Origin: Centrapalus pauciflorus
Taxonomy: Eukaryota; Streptophyta; Magnoliopsida; Asterales; Asteraceae
Assembly: GCA_020465985.1 (NCBI GenBank)
Contig: JAANYP010000734.1
Coordinates: 1 to 64,000, forward strand
Direction: 5' to 3'
DNA: 64,000 nucleotides
In this document: one piece after another, positions 1-10,353 of the stretch
Numbering within the stretch: position 1 is the stretch's first letter
Layout: each line of letters begins with the position of its first letter
The notes under the pieces: model-generated
Databases searched by the model: none
Told to the model about the DNA's origin: nothing
What the model saw: only the letters and a program-made list of their open reading frames with translations
Program-made: the position numbers and the translations under genes

Positions 1-345
1 CGTGGCTAAGAAAGGTCTGCCTAGGATAATAGCCGGTTGATTATCTCCCATTGAACTTTCGGTGTCCAATACTAGGAAGTCAACTGGATAGTAAAAATCT
101 TCAACCTTTTCTATAACATCCGATAAAATACCTCTTCGGCACTTGGTTGACCGATCTGCCAGTTGTAAGATAATATCAGTTGTCTGTAACTAACCTAGAT
201 CATGTTTATCAAACAAGTTTCCAGGTTAAATATTAACACTAGTTCCAAGATCAAGAAATGCCTTCTTAATCTGCACATTGCCTATTGTCACTGGAATCAA
301 TGGTGATCCAGGGTCTTTCAGCTTAGGAGGTAGAGAACTAGAAAC
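1..345 (-). pseudogene. A1 aspartic protease region, decayed
   Basis: Minus-strand translation gives an Athila/Tat-type retropepsin. The active-site stretch reads FLDLGTSVNI (about 262-234) and is followed directly by an in-frame stop. Toward the left edge the C-terminal flap region reads AIILGRPFLAT. The domain would release Gag and Pol proteins from the polyprotein. The catalytic D-x-G is present, but the stop makes the copy non-functional. The reverse transcriptase expected next lies outside the window. Confidence 0.75.
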
Positions 346-365
346 TACTGCACTCAATTGTTCAG

Positions 366-2112
366 TTAGATTGATCTGCTTTGGGAGCGAGACCTTATAC
401 TTTCTTTTCTGAGTACAAGATCTTTTATAAATTTGGCATAAGATGGAACCTGTTGCATGGCCTTTATCAGAGGAATATTGATCTTAACTTGATTAAATAA
501 GTCCCAAAGATCCTCTGGTTGTGGGCTTCTTTTGCAATATGGAGAAGATTTTGGATTTTGTAAAGCAGCAGGATAAGGAGGAGGAATTGAAGTATCCTGA
601 CTCTTATCCGCCTCCCCAACTTTGGGCGTTGGAATATTTGCTTTAATTGGCTCTTTAAAGGAAACCTTCTTAGGAACCTCTTTCTTCTTTGGATCCTCTT
701 TCTCCTCACACACGATTTCAATGTCGGTATCTTCTTCTACCTCTTTCTCTTTAGGCATCTCTATTTTATTGTCTACCTCTCTTCCACTCCTTAATGTGGT
801 TATCTTAGCTATTTCATTAACTTCGTTAATCTCATGTTTTATATCTTTGTTATGATGATGGGCGTGTGAAGGATTGGGGACAGTATTGCTAGGAAGCTTC
901 CCCTCCTCACGCCTAGTCAGTGACTCAGCTATCTGACCCATCTGGTGAGTTAGCATTTCCATGGTCTTAGTACTGATAGCTGATTGTTGTTTCATAAATT
1001 CAGAATACTCTGCAAATTGTACAGAAGTCATATTTGTTTCTACTTGAAATTGTGGTTGATCACGATGATTTGACTTATAATAGCGCTCATCCTTAGCTGC
1101 TAAAGTTGAACCATAATGATATTCTCTCTTTGGTGGTTCATATATTGGTTTGGATTGATGATCGGTAGGTTGATCATTTTTTCATTGAAAGTTGGGATGG
1201 TTTCTCCATCCTGGATTTTATGTTTCCAAAAATGGATTATCCCTCTCTCTATGAGCTCTAAATCCGTAAACTTCATTAGCAAATCACTTGAGGACATGCT
1301 TCGGAATGATGCGATGGATCTCTGCTTGTAACATAATTAATTGATACACTAGGGTTTGAAAAACCCTTCATTAATTGATCCATTTTCTTTCCTAATTCTG
1401 AAATCTCACTTTTAACCTCACGTTTCCAGGCATTATCTATGCCCATAACTTGAACTCCTATACTATTTTCAGAACCAGCTTGGACTTTAAGACCTTTGTC
1501 GAGTTGATTAAGCAACTCCCAAGCTTCATCGTCTTCTTTACCTAAAAATGTGCCTCCTGTGGCAGCTATAATCATATTACGACTCTCTTGACTCACACCA
1601 ACAAAGAATGTTTTGATAAGCATCCATTTGGGTACCTCGTGGTGTGGACAAGCTCTCAATAATTTGTTCATACAATCGAACGCTTCATAGAATTGTTCGC
1701 CCGGTTTTTGTTTAAATCCTGTAATTTCCTTTCTTTTCTCGGTTGTTTTACTAATGGGGTAATATTCATTAAGGAATTTTCGTTTCATTTGATCCCATGT
1801 TGTAATTCTATTAGATGGTAAGGATGCGAGCCAATTCTTTGCTTTCTCTTTTAACGAAAAAGGAAATAATCGAAGTTTTAAACCGTCAGTGGTTATACCT
1901 CGAACATGGTTTGCTTTACAAATAGCTGTGAACTCAGCTAGATGTTCATAGGGTTCCTCACTTGGCATCCCTCGAAAGATCGGAAGAATTTGGAATTACT
2001 GAGGCCCAACTTCGGGTTCGTTCTCGTTTTCGGGATAACGAATTACAGACGGATCGGGCACATCACCTGGACGGTAATGCGACTCAACCGTATGTCTCGG
2101 TTGATCACCCAT
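366..2112 (-). pseudogene. A1 gag, frameshifted
   Basis: Decayed Gag of the Athila type. A likely start is the ATG at 2112-2110. The frame soon meets a stop near 2000, then continues as a 230-codon open stretch (1968-1276) with the retrotransposon gag domain (aromatic and basic motifs such as KNWLASLP, WDQMKRKFLNEYYP, GEQFYEAFDCMNKLLRACPHH). After frame changes near 1276-1100, another open stretch (1031-366) carries the linker motif ITTLRSGR and an acidic, lysine-rich region before the protease. The zinc knuckle expected near 1290-1310 is not recognisable. Gag would form the virus-like particle. At least one stop and two frame changes make this a pseudogene. Confidence 0.75.
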
Positions 2113-2579
2113 TCTCGCAACTATGCGCTCGGGTTCTTCTTGATCACGATTTCATGGCGAAATCAGAGGGCTTTCTAAATTAGGAATCTCTTAATCGGGA
2201 ATTTCTAAATCAGGAATTTCTTCCTCTTGTGCGTTTAAATTCTCGGTGATTAATTGTTGATTTTGAATCCTGACAGTCTTTCGGTTTGATCTCGCTACTT
2301 TTTCTATTTCAGGTTCGAATTGTAACGACAATCCTTTAGCCGATCGACGTGTGTGCATACACTAGATAAATTACTAATTAAAGATTAAAAACTTAATTAA
2401 AGTAATATTTTTGGTCGTAAAGTAGAGGACTACAATTACCTTTTTGAATTTTAAAAAAAAAATTATTTGATTTTTAATAATTATAAAATAAACACTAAAA
2501 ATAACAAACGAAAGGAACTTAAACCTAATTACTTATAACTAAGGCAAAAACTAACTTTAAACCTAAGCTACCGTTACAC
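2113..2579 (-). other. A1 5' leader between PBS and gag
   Basis: Untranslated leader of A1, AT-rich, with an A9-A10 run at 2453-2462. I see no ORF or conserved structure in it. Confidence 0.5.
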
Positions 2580-2597
2580 TCCCCGGCAACGGCGCCA
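2580..2597 (-). promoter_or_regulatory. A1 primer binding site (tRNA-Asp type)
   Basis: On the minus strand this reads TGGCGCCGTTGCCGGGGA, the standard PBS of plant Athila/Tat elements, complementary to the 3' end of tRNA-Asp. It lies 6 bases from the LTR border at 2604. The same 18 bases occur in element A2 (19474-19491). Confidence 0.9.
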
Positions 2598-2603
2598 AAA
2601 TTC

Positions 2604-3741
2604 TGACGGGCCGTCGTTGTGACCCGCCGATTTAATCCTTAAATCCACTAATTAGCTAGAGAAGTAAGGGTCGAATCCACAGGGAGTGTGGTCGTAATTA
2701 GGATTAGGTTATAAGCCTTATAAGTTAAGTTTATTGAAAGCATTTAAATTGTGAAATTGTGGATTTGAATGAGTTGTTTAGAGTAATGATTTGTTGTTGC
2801 TTGTAACTAAAATTAAGAATGAAGTGACTAACGAAGAAGATAAACAATCAATAGACGAATAACCATTCACGGAATCACCACGGCATAAGTATTACTTACT
2901 ATAATTTCATGCAACGATCACATACACATAATCAATTGCGCGACTAAATTAATCAAATGTATATTAACCAATAACTCTCGGCATAGCGTATGCAACATTA
3001 ATACTCGTCTTAATCCCTAAACTAATGGACTCGACACAAATAATAAACCACTATAAACTATCTTGCTTTTACCAATCGCAACACATAATCATAATCATAG
3101 CCAAATGTTTATCATTTGCATACACATAATAGATCTAGCTCAATACGAATACATTAAAACATAAGAAATTACAGAAAAGTAAACTTAGCTGTAGATCCTC
3201 CGCGAACGGCTAACGGGATTAGCCGCACATCGTATGCTCATCACAATCACGGATCTGAGCCATTGGGTAGCTTGTGAACTCTTGTCTTCGTTCTCGTATC
3301 GTAGATCCACTCCGGCAGAGCTTCGGCACACTTGCACACACGTCGGGACTCCCCTCCAAAGCTGCCCCTTCACTCCTATTTATAGGGAATCGAGATTAGG
3401 GTTTCCAGGGTTGAAAAACGTGTTTTGGCGCCACACCAGCGCAGGCCAGGTGCAGGCCTGCGCCCCCCCCCCCCCCCTGCGCCTGGATGCAGCTAGGGTT
3501 TAGCTGGCGTGTGCTGAAATTATCTGGACAGTTTGGGCGCTATGTGGAGCGCAGGGTGGCGCAGGCCTGCGCCCCCCTCAGCCCGAATTGCTCTGAATTC
3601 TCTTTGATTGCTTCTTTTTATCATCTTGGCCCTAAAATACAAAGTCGGAGTAATAATATGGATTTTACGAAGTATCGGTGCTTAAAATGATCATAATATG
3701 ACTCAGAAACCATATAAATTATAGACTTATCAGTTATGTCA
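2604..3741 (-). repeat. A1 long terminal repeat (5' LTR)
   Basis: LTR of 1138 bp starting right next to the PBS with TGAC and ending GTCA, matching inverted ends. The right border is inferred: chromodomain-Gypsy coding sequence resumes at 3742. It contains a C-rich patch with a run of C at about 3463-3477 and a 14-bp perfect palindrome GCGCAGGCCTGCGC at 3559-3572. The partner LTR is outside the window. Confidence 0.75.
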
Positions 3742-3784
3742 AGCTTCAGTATTAGCTTTGTGAGACGGTACTGAGGATTTCGTT
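3742..3784 (+). pseudogene. Tekay-A pol remnant left of Copia-1
   Basis: About 43 bases of chromodomain-Gypsy sequence from the RT to RNase H junction, left between the A1 LTR and Copia-1. In plus frame it reads ASVLAL, one stop, then DGTEDFV, and the same frame resumes at 26853 with the YCDAS motif of RNase H. The last five bases (TCGTT) are the target-site duplication of Copia-1. Upstream gag, protease and RT of this host element must lie left of A1, outside the window. Confidence 0.75.
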
Positions 3785-4357
3785 TGTTAGTACATCCTGT
3801 GTGACGATAGCAGTCTAAGTATTGATAGTATTTTGTATAAGCCAATTTACTTGCTATTGAATATTAACAAGTGTTGGATATATGTTTGATTATGTATGTT
3901 TGATATTAATTGTATATATGTTTGAACTTGGTGTAATGTATTACAATAAGTTCAAACATAAGTTCAAAGATAAGTTCAAATATAAGTTCAAACATAAGTT
4001 TGAAGGCTAAAGTTCGAATTTGTCTACAGGACAAGTCCGAAAAGGCCTTGGGCCAAGTTCGAACTTGTCCTGGACAAAGTCAAACCGGGTGTTATAATTA
4101 AGGGTTAATTCGATTAATTATGAGACTTTTGCAGAATTTCAGAGTGTTTAAGCAAAAGGGCGTTGTCGAACTTGCTAGCATTGAGAGAGTTTCGTTTGAA
4201 GAGAATCATCGTGTTGGGACGTTCAGTTGTTCGTCTATCAATGTGTTAGTCTCCGTGTTTCGGTGTGCGTGGTCTATCCGTCAAGCCACTAACGAGGATT
4301 GCGCACTCGTTGGAAGGTGTCACGTCAAGATAGGATCCGTAGAGAGGCGACCTTACA
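3785..4357 (+). repeat. Copia-1 5' LTR
   Basis: 573-bp LTR, 12 bp longer than its partner because of one extra AAGTTCAAATAT-type unit in a short tandem tract (about 3950-4000). It contains an inverted repeat around the phrase GGCCTTGGGCC (about 4025-4075). Confidence 0.93.
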
Positions 4358-4359
4358 AG

Positions 4360-4371
4360 TGGTATCAAAGC
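4360..4371 (+). promoter_or_regulatory. Copia-1 primer binding site (initiator tRNA-Met)
   Basis: TGGTATCAAAGC, two bases after the LTR. It differs by one base from the canonical plant Copia PBS TGGTATCAGAGC, complementary to initiator tRNA-Met. Confidence 0.9.
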
Positions 4372-4990
4372 CATTAGGGTGTTCATGGTGTTCTTCGTGT
4401 TCACAAGTAACATCTGTGGTTTCATTGACGCTTTTGGACGGTCAAATCACGTTTTTGGACAGATTTTGAGTTTTTCAAGTACGATATCGGGAAAAAGTTC
4501 ATATAAGTTCAACATTTTTGGTCGAAATCAGAGTTTTTAATCCTAAAAACTTTGGTTTAATCTGAAAAGTTGAAAAAATTTGAACTTTTAGCCGTTTTTC
4601 GAACTTGCGGCGCTCGAACATCAAGGGGGTATTAGGGTTTATTCGAAATTCGAATTTGTCAAAAAATACGCTCCTGTCGAAGTTACTTTAGGGTTTGATT
4701 CGAATTTGCTCATTTTCGAATTTTCCTTAAATTCGAATTTAAGTATTCGATTTTGGTAAACCTTTGAATTTGTCAAATAGTTCGAATTTGGTTGAAGTTC
4801 AAACTTAATTTCGAATTTAATTTCAAACAAATTTAAAATTAATTAAATTCAAACTTCCTCAAGTTCAAAAGAGTTAATTTAAATTAATTTCGAATTAAAT
4901 TAATTAAGTTTTAAATTCAAACTTTTACGAAACAATGACAAGTTTACAAAGGTTTATTGAAATGGATCATGAGGTCGGAAGGCAAATTCA
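4372..4990 (+). other. Copia-1 leader with TTCGAA-rich tract
   Basis: Untranslated leader between PBS and gag. It is AT-rich and dense in TTCGAA and AATTCGAATT words between about 4580 and 4900. No ORF of note. A similar TTCGAA-rich tract appears before the aORF (22600-23300). Confidence 0.6.
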
Positions 4991-4994
4991 CCAC

Positions 4995-6136
4995 CTAAGC
5001 TGATGAAATTAGAAGACTATTATTGGAGGAAGGATAGGTTCGCCGGCTTCGCTCGATTCAACGATATGAGGATGTGGATTTGTATCGACGAGGGATACGT
5101 TCCACCTACAACAGAGGTTGAAGGCCGTCAAAGAGTATTGTCATATCAAAAGATGAAGGATGATGATAAGAAGCTTTATGAGGCCGAGAACCGAGCATTC
5201 TCGATTATTAGAATGACTTTACCTTAGGAGAACTTGCACACATTTCGCAATCAACGAACAGCAAAAGAGTTGTGGGATGCACTGGAGAAAAGGTGTGAGG
5301 GAAATCCTAGGGTTAGGAAAGGTAGAATGGAAATGCTCAAGTAGCAGTTCACTATTTTCAAAGCTTTGAAAAATGAAAAGTTGGATGAGACCATTACCAG
5401 ATTCTATCACTTGTTGACTGAGTTAGACAACCACGATGTCGAGTATCGTGAGTTAGAGAAGATTGAGAAAATTCTAGATGCTTTACCAGCCAAATGGGAG
5501 ATGTATGTGGCGCTGATAAAGCATGATGAAGACAAATATGAGACTCTAACTTTAGAAGGAGTCATTGGAACGCTGAGGGCGTATAACTTTCAGTTGCTAA
5601 AGAAGGAAAAAGAATATGACCAAGTACAGGATCCGGATATGTATTTTGGGAAGTCCAAACCTTCAGTGGCAAGTGAAATAAAGACAGCTACAACATTCTT
5701 TTCGGGTGAGACTTCGACTCCAGTTGAAGTAGATGACTCAGGGAACCGGGGTTTCTTAGGGTACTCTAGACCGGAAGAAAAGCCAACTCAGTCTTCTTCT
5801 ACATCTCAAGGATATTCAAAGATGCCGATGAGCGCAAAATCAGCTGAAGATCATCTAAATCTTTTAGCTTCATTTGTGGCCGCCTACGGCAATTGCGTTC
5901 AAGGGAAAATCAACGATCCTGCGCTATGGGATGAGGATTATGATCAGGTAGATCCTGATGATTTAGAGGAGATGGATCTGCAATGGCAACTGGCCATGGT
6001 GACTCAGCGATTTAAGAGATTCATCAAAAGGACGGGTAGAAATCTCAATGTTAGCAACAATAAGATTGGGTTTGATAAATCCAAAGTTAAGTGCTACGAT
6101 TGCCAAGGGTTAGGACATTTCGCTAGAGAGTGTTAA
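4995..6136 (+). pseudogene. Copia-1 gag, N-terminal part with first zinc knuckle
   Basis: Copia Gag. The frame opens near 4980 and reads LEDYYWRKDRFAGFARFNDM, then the UBN2-type gag core (TAKELWDALEKRCEG, then LDETITRFYHLLTELDNH, then LDALPAKWEMYVALIKHD). A CCHC knuckle CYDCQGLGHFAREC sits at about 6092-6133. Three stops interrupt it: TAG after MTLP (about 5225), TAG before QFTIFK (about 5342) and TAA directly after the knuckle (6134-6136). Gag would assemble the particle and bind RNA. The start codon is uncertain: an ATG at 4935 is soon out of frame, and the first ATG in frame is at 5003. Confidence 0.8.
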
Positions 6137-7531
6137 AGACCTAAAGTCGAGAACTACCAGAATCAATCTCAAGGGAGATATCAGCCGGGTAGTTCAAGCA
6201 ATCAGGCAAACATAGCTGGTCTGTTAACCAATGTCACATCTGACAGACAGCTCGATGGAACATACGACTGGAGTACACATCCAGAGTCCAACGCTAGAGC
6301 CTTTATGGCTGAAGTAACGGAGACTGAAAGTGTCGGAGCAGAGGAAGACACAAAGGACAAAGAACAAAATGATACAAGTCCTATGTTGGTGGAACAGTCT
6401 ATAAATCAGACGATTCTGGAGTTCGCCGCACAGATGGCCAATGTGGAATCAGATAACGCAAAGGTAATTCTGAACTTCTCTAGATTTTGTGATTTATGTG
6501 CTTTGTGTGCTACGTCTAATGATAGATTAAACTTAGTGCTCGAAACACATCTTGATCTAACTGCTCAAAATGAATCCTTAAAATCGGACAATGCTAGCCT
6601 CTTAGATATAAAGGAAGACATTAGGAATAAGCTTAAGGCTGATGCACAAGGTGTCATAGTTCTAAAAGACAAGCTGAGTGAGCAGTGTGTTAGAATAGAA
6701 CTAATGTATGAACATGTTGAGGCGTTAACCAAAGAGCTTAAGATTAAAGAGGTAGAGCTAGCTGAAGCTAAGGTTAAGGTTGCCGAGGTGAATAGTAAAC
6801 TGGAAAAGTTTAGGAACTCTTCACTGAACCTAGGTAAGATCTTAGATGCACAACGTCAGTCTAAGAAACCAGTAGGTTTAGGGTATAATGAGAGTCCTCC
6901 ACCTTTCAATGATAACTATGTGCCTCAGCCTCAGGATAAAACTGATAAACCAGTTGAATCAGAGGTCGCATCTGAACCTGTGTCTGAATCTGTTAAGGAT
7001 AAAGAAACTAAGGTGACTAGTAACAACGTCAAGATTAAGAAGGTTAAATTTGTGCCATCTTCTAGTGATAAGCTTGTATGAGAAGCCAAACCTGACTTAA
7101 ATAATCAGAAAGAGGAAACAGTCACTGTAGTTGAGACAAAAGAACATGACACTAGTGAGACACCTAAGTCAAAGGGCACGCATAAGAAGTCTATTGACAA
7201 AATGTCTTGTTTCAGATGTCATGAAAAGGGACATGTTGCCTCTAGTTGTCTACATAGGAAGGTAGAATCTACACCTAAAAATGGAAAGCTGGAACAACCT
7301 AAACCTTCTACAAGTGTAGCAAGCACAAGTGGTTCTCAAAACACCGAGAAAATTGTGCAAGCCACACCTAAGACTGCTGTGAAACAAACACCTGTGTCAG
7401 GTAGACCAAATGAAGTGGTTATGAATAATTCACCAAATAGAGTCCCTACTCACTCTAGGTCAGGACCACAACAAAATTATAGGAGTACTTCACCTAGAAG
7501 GGCTTACACTCCGGTTAGGTCACACCTGTAA
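6137..7531 (+). pseudogene. Copia-1 gag, coiled-coil part and second zinc knuckle
   Basis: Continuation of Gag. From 6305 the frame encodes about 258 residues with a long heptad-like helix (residues about 90-180: LNLVLETHLDLTAQNESLK and onward to a KIKEVELAEAKVKVAEVNSK stretch), then an acidic proline-rich linker. A TGA at 7079-7081 interrupts. At 7202-7246 a second CCHC knuckle, CFRCHEKGHVASSC, follows, then a Thr/Ser/Pro-rich tail stopped by TAA at 7529-7531. Two knuckles separated by a coiled coil, about 1.1 kb apart, is unusual for Copia Gag, and may be a lineage trait. Confidence 0.7.
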
Positions 7532-7572
7532 GACATCAGACACCAGGTAGAGTCCAGGGATATCACTCGGAA

Positions 7573-7782
7573 ATGCCTTATAATCGAAATTATTCAAGGG
7601 CTCCACAGCAAATGCCTACACAAAGGCCGAGAGTGAATTTAAATCACTCTGCACCACAACAGGCTCTCAATCAAACACCCAAGTCACCTGAAAGGAGAGA
7701 TGGGTATTTGAAGGAGTTCAAGTATGTGGATGAGAATGGTATTACCAAGTCAGTCATGGCTTGGATTCCCCGTGATAACTAA
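7573..7782 (+). CDS. Copia-1 gag C-terminal linker ending in MAWIPRDN
   Basis: 69-codon open stretch, proline/glutamine-rich, ending KSVMAWIPRDN and TAA (7780-7782). A tryptophan-(V/I)-P-(K/R) motif just before protease is common in plant Copia Gag. The protease frame starts in the same frame 16 bases later, across the sequence TTTTATTTCATGTGCAG|G, which looks like a 3' splice site (AG at 7802-7803). It is a fragment of the broken gag. Confidence 0.6.
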   Translation: MPYNRNYSRAPQQMPTQRPRVNLNHSAPQQALNQTPKSPERRDGYLKEFKYVDENGITKSVMAWIPRDN

Positions 7783-7797
7783 CCTCTTTTATTTCAT

Positions 7798-8517
7798 GTG
7801 CAGGAGATAACTACAGGTCTAAACAACAAGTGGTTCGACGACAGTGGTTGCTCTAGGCACATGACTGGGGAAAGAAGTCTTCTCACAGACTTCAAGGGAG
7901 GGAATAGGGGATTTGTATCATTCGCTGGAAACAAAGGAGGAAATACCACCGGTACTAGAGTGGTCACTAATGGGACTATCAAACTTGATCAAGTTTACCA
8001 CGTTGATAAACTTGTTCATAATCTCATTAGTGTATCTCAAATCTATGATAAGAATAATTCAGTGATTTTCACTGACACTGAAGCGTTAGTGCTGAAACCG
8101 GGATTTGAAGTACCTGAAGAGTGGATACTGATGAGGGCTCCAAGGAAGAATGACTTGTACATGCTAGACATGAAAAAACCGGAATCTTCGATGGGACCAA
8201 TATGTCTTTTATCTAAAGCTTCAGAGACCGAATCAGTTTTATGGCACAGACGCATGTCACACTCGCACCTGAGAAAAATGAATTACATCACTAAAAATGG
8301 ACTGGTGCAAGGTGTTCCAATGAAGATTTTTCAGTTTGAGGACAAGTGTGTACCGTGCAAGAAAGGCAAACAACACAAGAAGTCACACAAGTCCAAGACT
8401 CAGAACTCTATAGATGCCGCTTTCGATTTGTTGCATATGGACCTGTTCGGACCAATCAACAAAAGGAGTATAGGTGGTAGTTGGTACTGTTTAGTTATCA
8501 CTGATGATTACTCATGA
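7798..8517 (+). pseudogene. Copia-1 protease and integrase N-terminus
   Basis: Start of pol. The protease active site reads WFDDSGCSRHMTG, with D-S-G intact (usual form WYLDSGCS). Then comes the GAG-pre-integrase zinc domain (LWHRRMSHSHLRKMN, then CVPCKKGK; H-x-H, C-x2-C), and the integrase core begins with HMDLFGP, which holds the first catalytic Asp. The frame ends at a TGA (8515-8517) inside a conserved DDYS(R)F segment. An Arg CGA to TGA change is the simplest reading, inferred from the family. Confidence 0.88.
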
Positions 8518-8553
8518 TTTTCTTGGGTTTTCTTTTTAGGTACGAAGGACGAG

Positions 8554-9534
8554 ATGGCTACCAAGCTAATCGGGTTCTTAGACCAAGTCGAAAACTCCTA
8601 TGGGACGCGGGTAAAACGTATCAAGAGTGATAACGGAACAGAATTCAAAAACACAGTAATTGGTGTGTATTGCCTATCAAAAGGCATAGTGCATCAATTT
8701 AGTGCACCTTATGAGCCACAACAAAATTGGGTGGCAAAACGGAAAAACAGGAATTTGATTGAGGCAGCAAGGACCATGCTCTCGGATTCAAAGCTTCCTA
8801 CCATGTTTTGGGGGGAGGCAGTGAATACCGCATGTCACGTTTTAAATAGGGTCCTTACTGTCAAATCATTGAACAAAACCTATTATGAAGTTTTGAATGA
8901 AAGGCCACCAAATTTAACTGGCTTCAAACCGTTTGGGGTACCGTGTACGTTAATGAAATCAAAACATCAACCTAAGTTTGGTGAAAAGGCTGACGAAGGT
9001 TATTTCCTAGGTTATGTGTCGAACTCACCAAACAAACGGGTTTTTAACAAATCAAATGGTATGGTAGAGATTGTGTATAACATTGATGTAACAAGTTATA
9101 CACATGAACCCCAAACTGGTCCGGAATGGATTTTTGATTATGACAAACTGTTTGAATCATTTAACATTCCTTTGGATGGAAATGCAGGTACAATCGAACA
9201 AGACTTATCATCGTTCAATCTGAATGATGACGGTCAAAGTTTTCCAAGGACAAGCTTTCCATCAACTTCTGAGCCTACAACGACAGAAGAGAGATCTCCA
9301 GCAGAGAATGATTCTGAGTTGCCTACAAACGAAAATCAGATTACAAACTCTAACTCCGAAGACAGTGTTCATGAGGAAGAAAATGTAGAGTCTGAAGTCG
9401 TTCCCCCGTTAGGTGATATAGGATCAAACTTAGGAGATAATCTTAGGGTCGATGAGATAGAAACATCGAGGATTAATAAGGATCATCCTGTTGAGAGCAT
9501 CATAGGAAATCCAAATGCTGGTGTGAGGACTTAG
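8554..9534 (+). pseudogene. Copia-1 integrase C-terminal half
   Basis: Continuation of integrase: IKSDNGTEFKN carries the second catalytic Asp. The third catalytic position is altered: the family motif GVAERKNR here reads WVAKRKNR, so Glu has become Lys and the enzyme would be dead even without the stops. Further conserved Copia motifs follow: ARTMLSDSKLP, FWGEAVNTA, ADEGYFLGY and GPEWIFDYDKL, the last typical of SIRE-like elements. An acidic linker leads to RT. A TAG stop ends the stretch at 9532-9534. Confidence 0.88.
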
Positions 9535-9555
9535 AGTAGTTAGAATAACAACACA

Positions 9556-10341
9556 GTGTTGTTGTCAATGATCAATGACTCCGAGGCTTTTCACACTTGC
9601 CTGCATTCATGTTTCATCTCACAAGTAGAGCCGAAGAATGTGCAAATGGCACTGAAAGACAACTCTTGGGTTGAAGCGATGCAAGAAGAACTGTCACAAT
9701 TCAGAAAACTTGAAGTGTGGGAGTTAGTTCCGTTACCTCGAGGAGAAGTTGCAATAGGAACCAAGTGGGTTTTTAAGTGCAAGAGAGATGATCGGGGAAT
9801 CGTTACTCGCAACAAGGCAAGGCTTGTGGTAAAGGGTTTCAACCAAGAGGAAGGAATCGATTACAATGAAGTATTTGCGCCATTCGCAAGGCTTGAGGCA
9901 ATCCGATTGTTTCTAGCTTTTGCTTCCTTCAAAGGATTTAAAGTTTATCAACTTGATGTAAAGAGTGCCTTTCTGTATGGAAAGGTGAAGGAGCTGGTGT
10001 GCGTTGAACAACCGCCCGGGTTTACAGATCCGGAATTTCCCGACAGAGTGTATCGATTGGATAAGGCTCTGTATGGATTACATCAGGCACCCAGCACTTG
10101 GTACGAGACACTATCGACTCATCTTTTAGACAACGGGTTTGAAAGAGGGAGAATTGATAGTACACTATTTGTGAAGAGAAAGGGTGAACATTTCATCTTA
10201 GTACAAGTGTACGTCGATGATATTATTTTCGAGTCATCAAACGAGCAGATGTGCAAAGACTTTGAGAAGGTGATGAAGTCTAAGTTTGAGATGAGTGCTA
10301 TGGGAGAGTTAAACTTCTTTCTGGGTTTGCAAGTCGAATAG
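9556..10341 (+). pseudogene. Copia-1 reverse transcriptase, N-terminal and catalytic part
   Basis: Copia RT. Recognised blocks in order: WVEAMQEELSQF, GTKWVFKCKRD, KARLVVKGFNQ, YNEVFAPFARLEAIR, YQLDVKSAFLYGKVKE (first catalytic Asp), LYGLHQAPSTWYE, and VQVYVDDIIFES (the YVDD catalytic pair), then MGELNFFLGLQVE. It makes cDNA from element RNA in the particle. A TAG at 10339-10341 stops it where the family has Gln, consistent with CAG to TAG. Confidence 0.9.
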
Positions 10342-10353
10342 AGGAAGGAGGGT

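Larger units (their letters stand above)
1..3741 (-). mobile_element. Athila-like Ty3/Gypsy element A1, partial (left edge of window)
   Basis: Minus-strand LTR retrotransposon that runs off the left end of the window. Read on the minus strand from the right, it has an LTR (3741-2604), a PBS matching plant tRNA-Asp usage in Athila/Tat elements (2597-2580), gag, and the start of a protease. The LTR termini are TGAC...GTCA. The five bases just right of it (AGCTT, 3742-3746) are a possible target-site duplication whose partner lies outside the window. It sits against a remnant of a plus-strand chromodomain Gypsy element, so it inserted into that element. Frameshifts and stops show it is defective. 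Assignment to Athila rests on the PBS, the gag motif ITTLRSGR and protease wording. Lineage is fairly sure, family unknown. Confidence 0.85.

Noticed and set aside
4120..4377. 85-codon ORF at the start of Copia-1
   Set aside because: It spans the LTR and PBS and is partly repeated in the 3' LTR. Not a gene.
4580..4900. Heat-shock elements in the TTCGAA tract
   Set aside because: A heat-shock element needs two bases between TTC and GAA; here they are adjacent.
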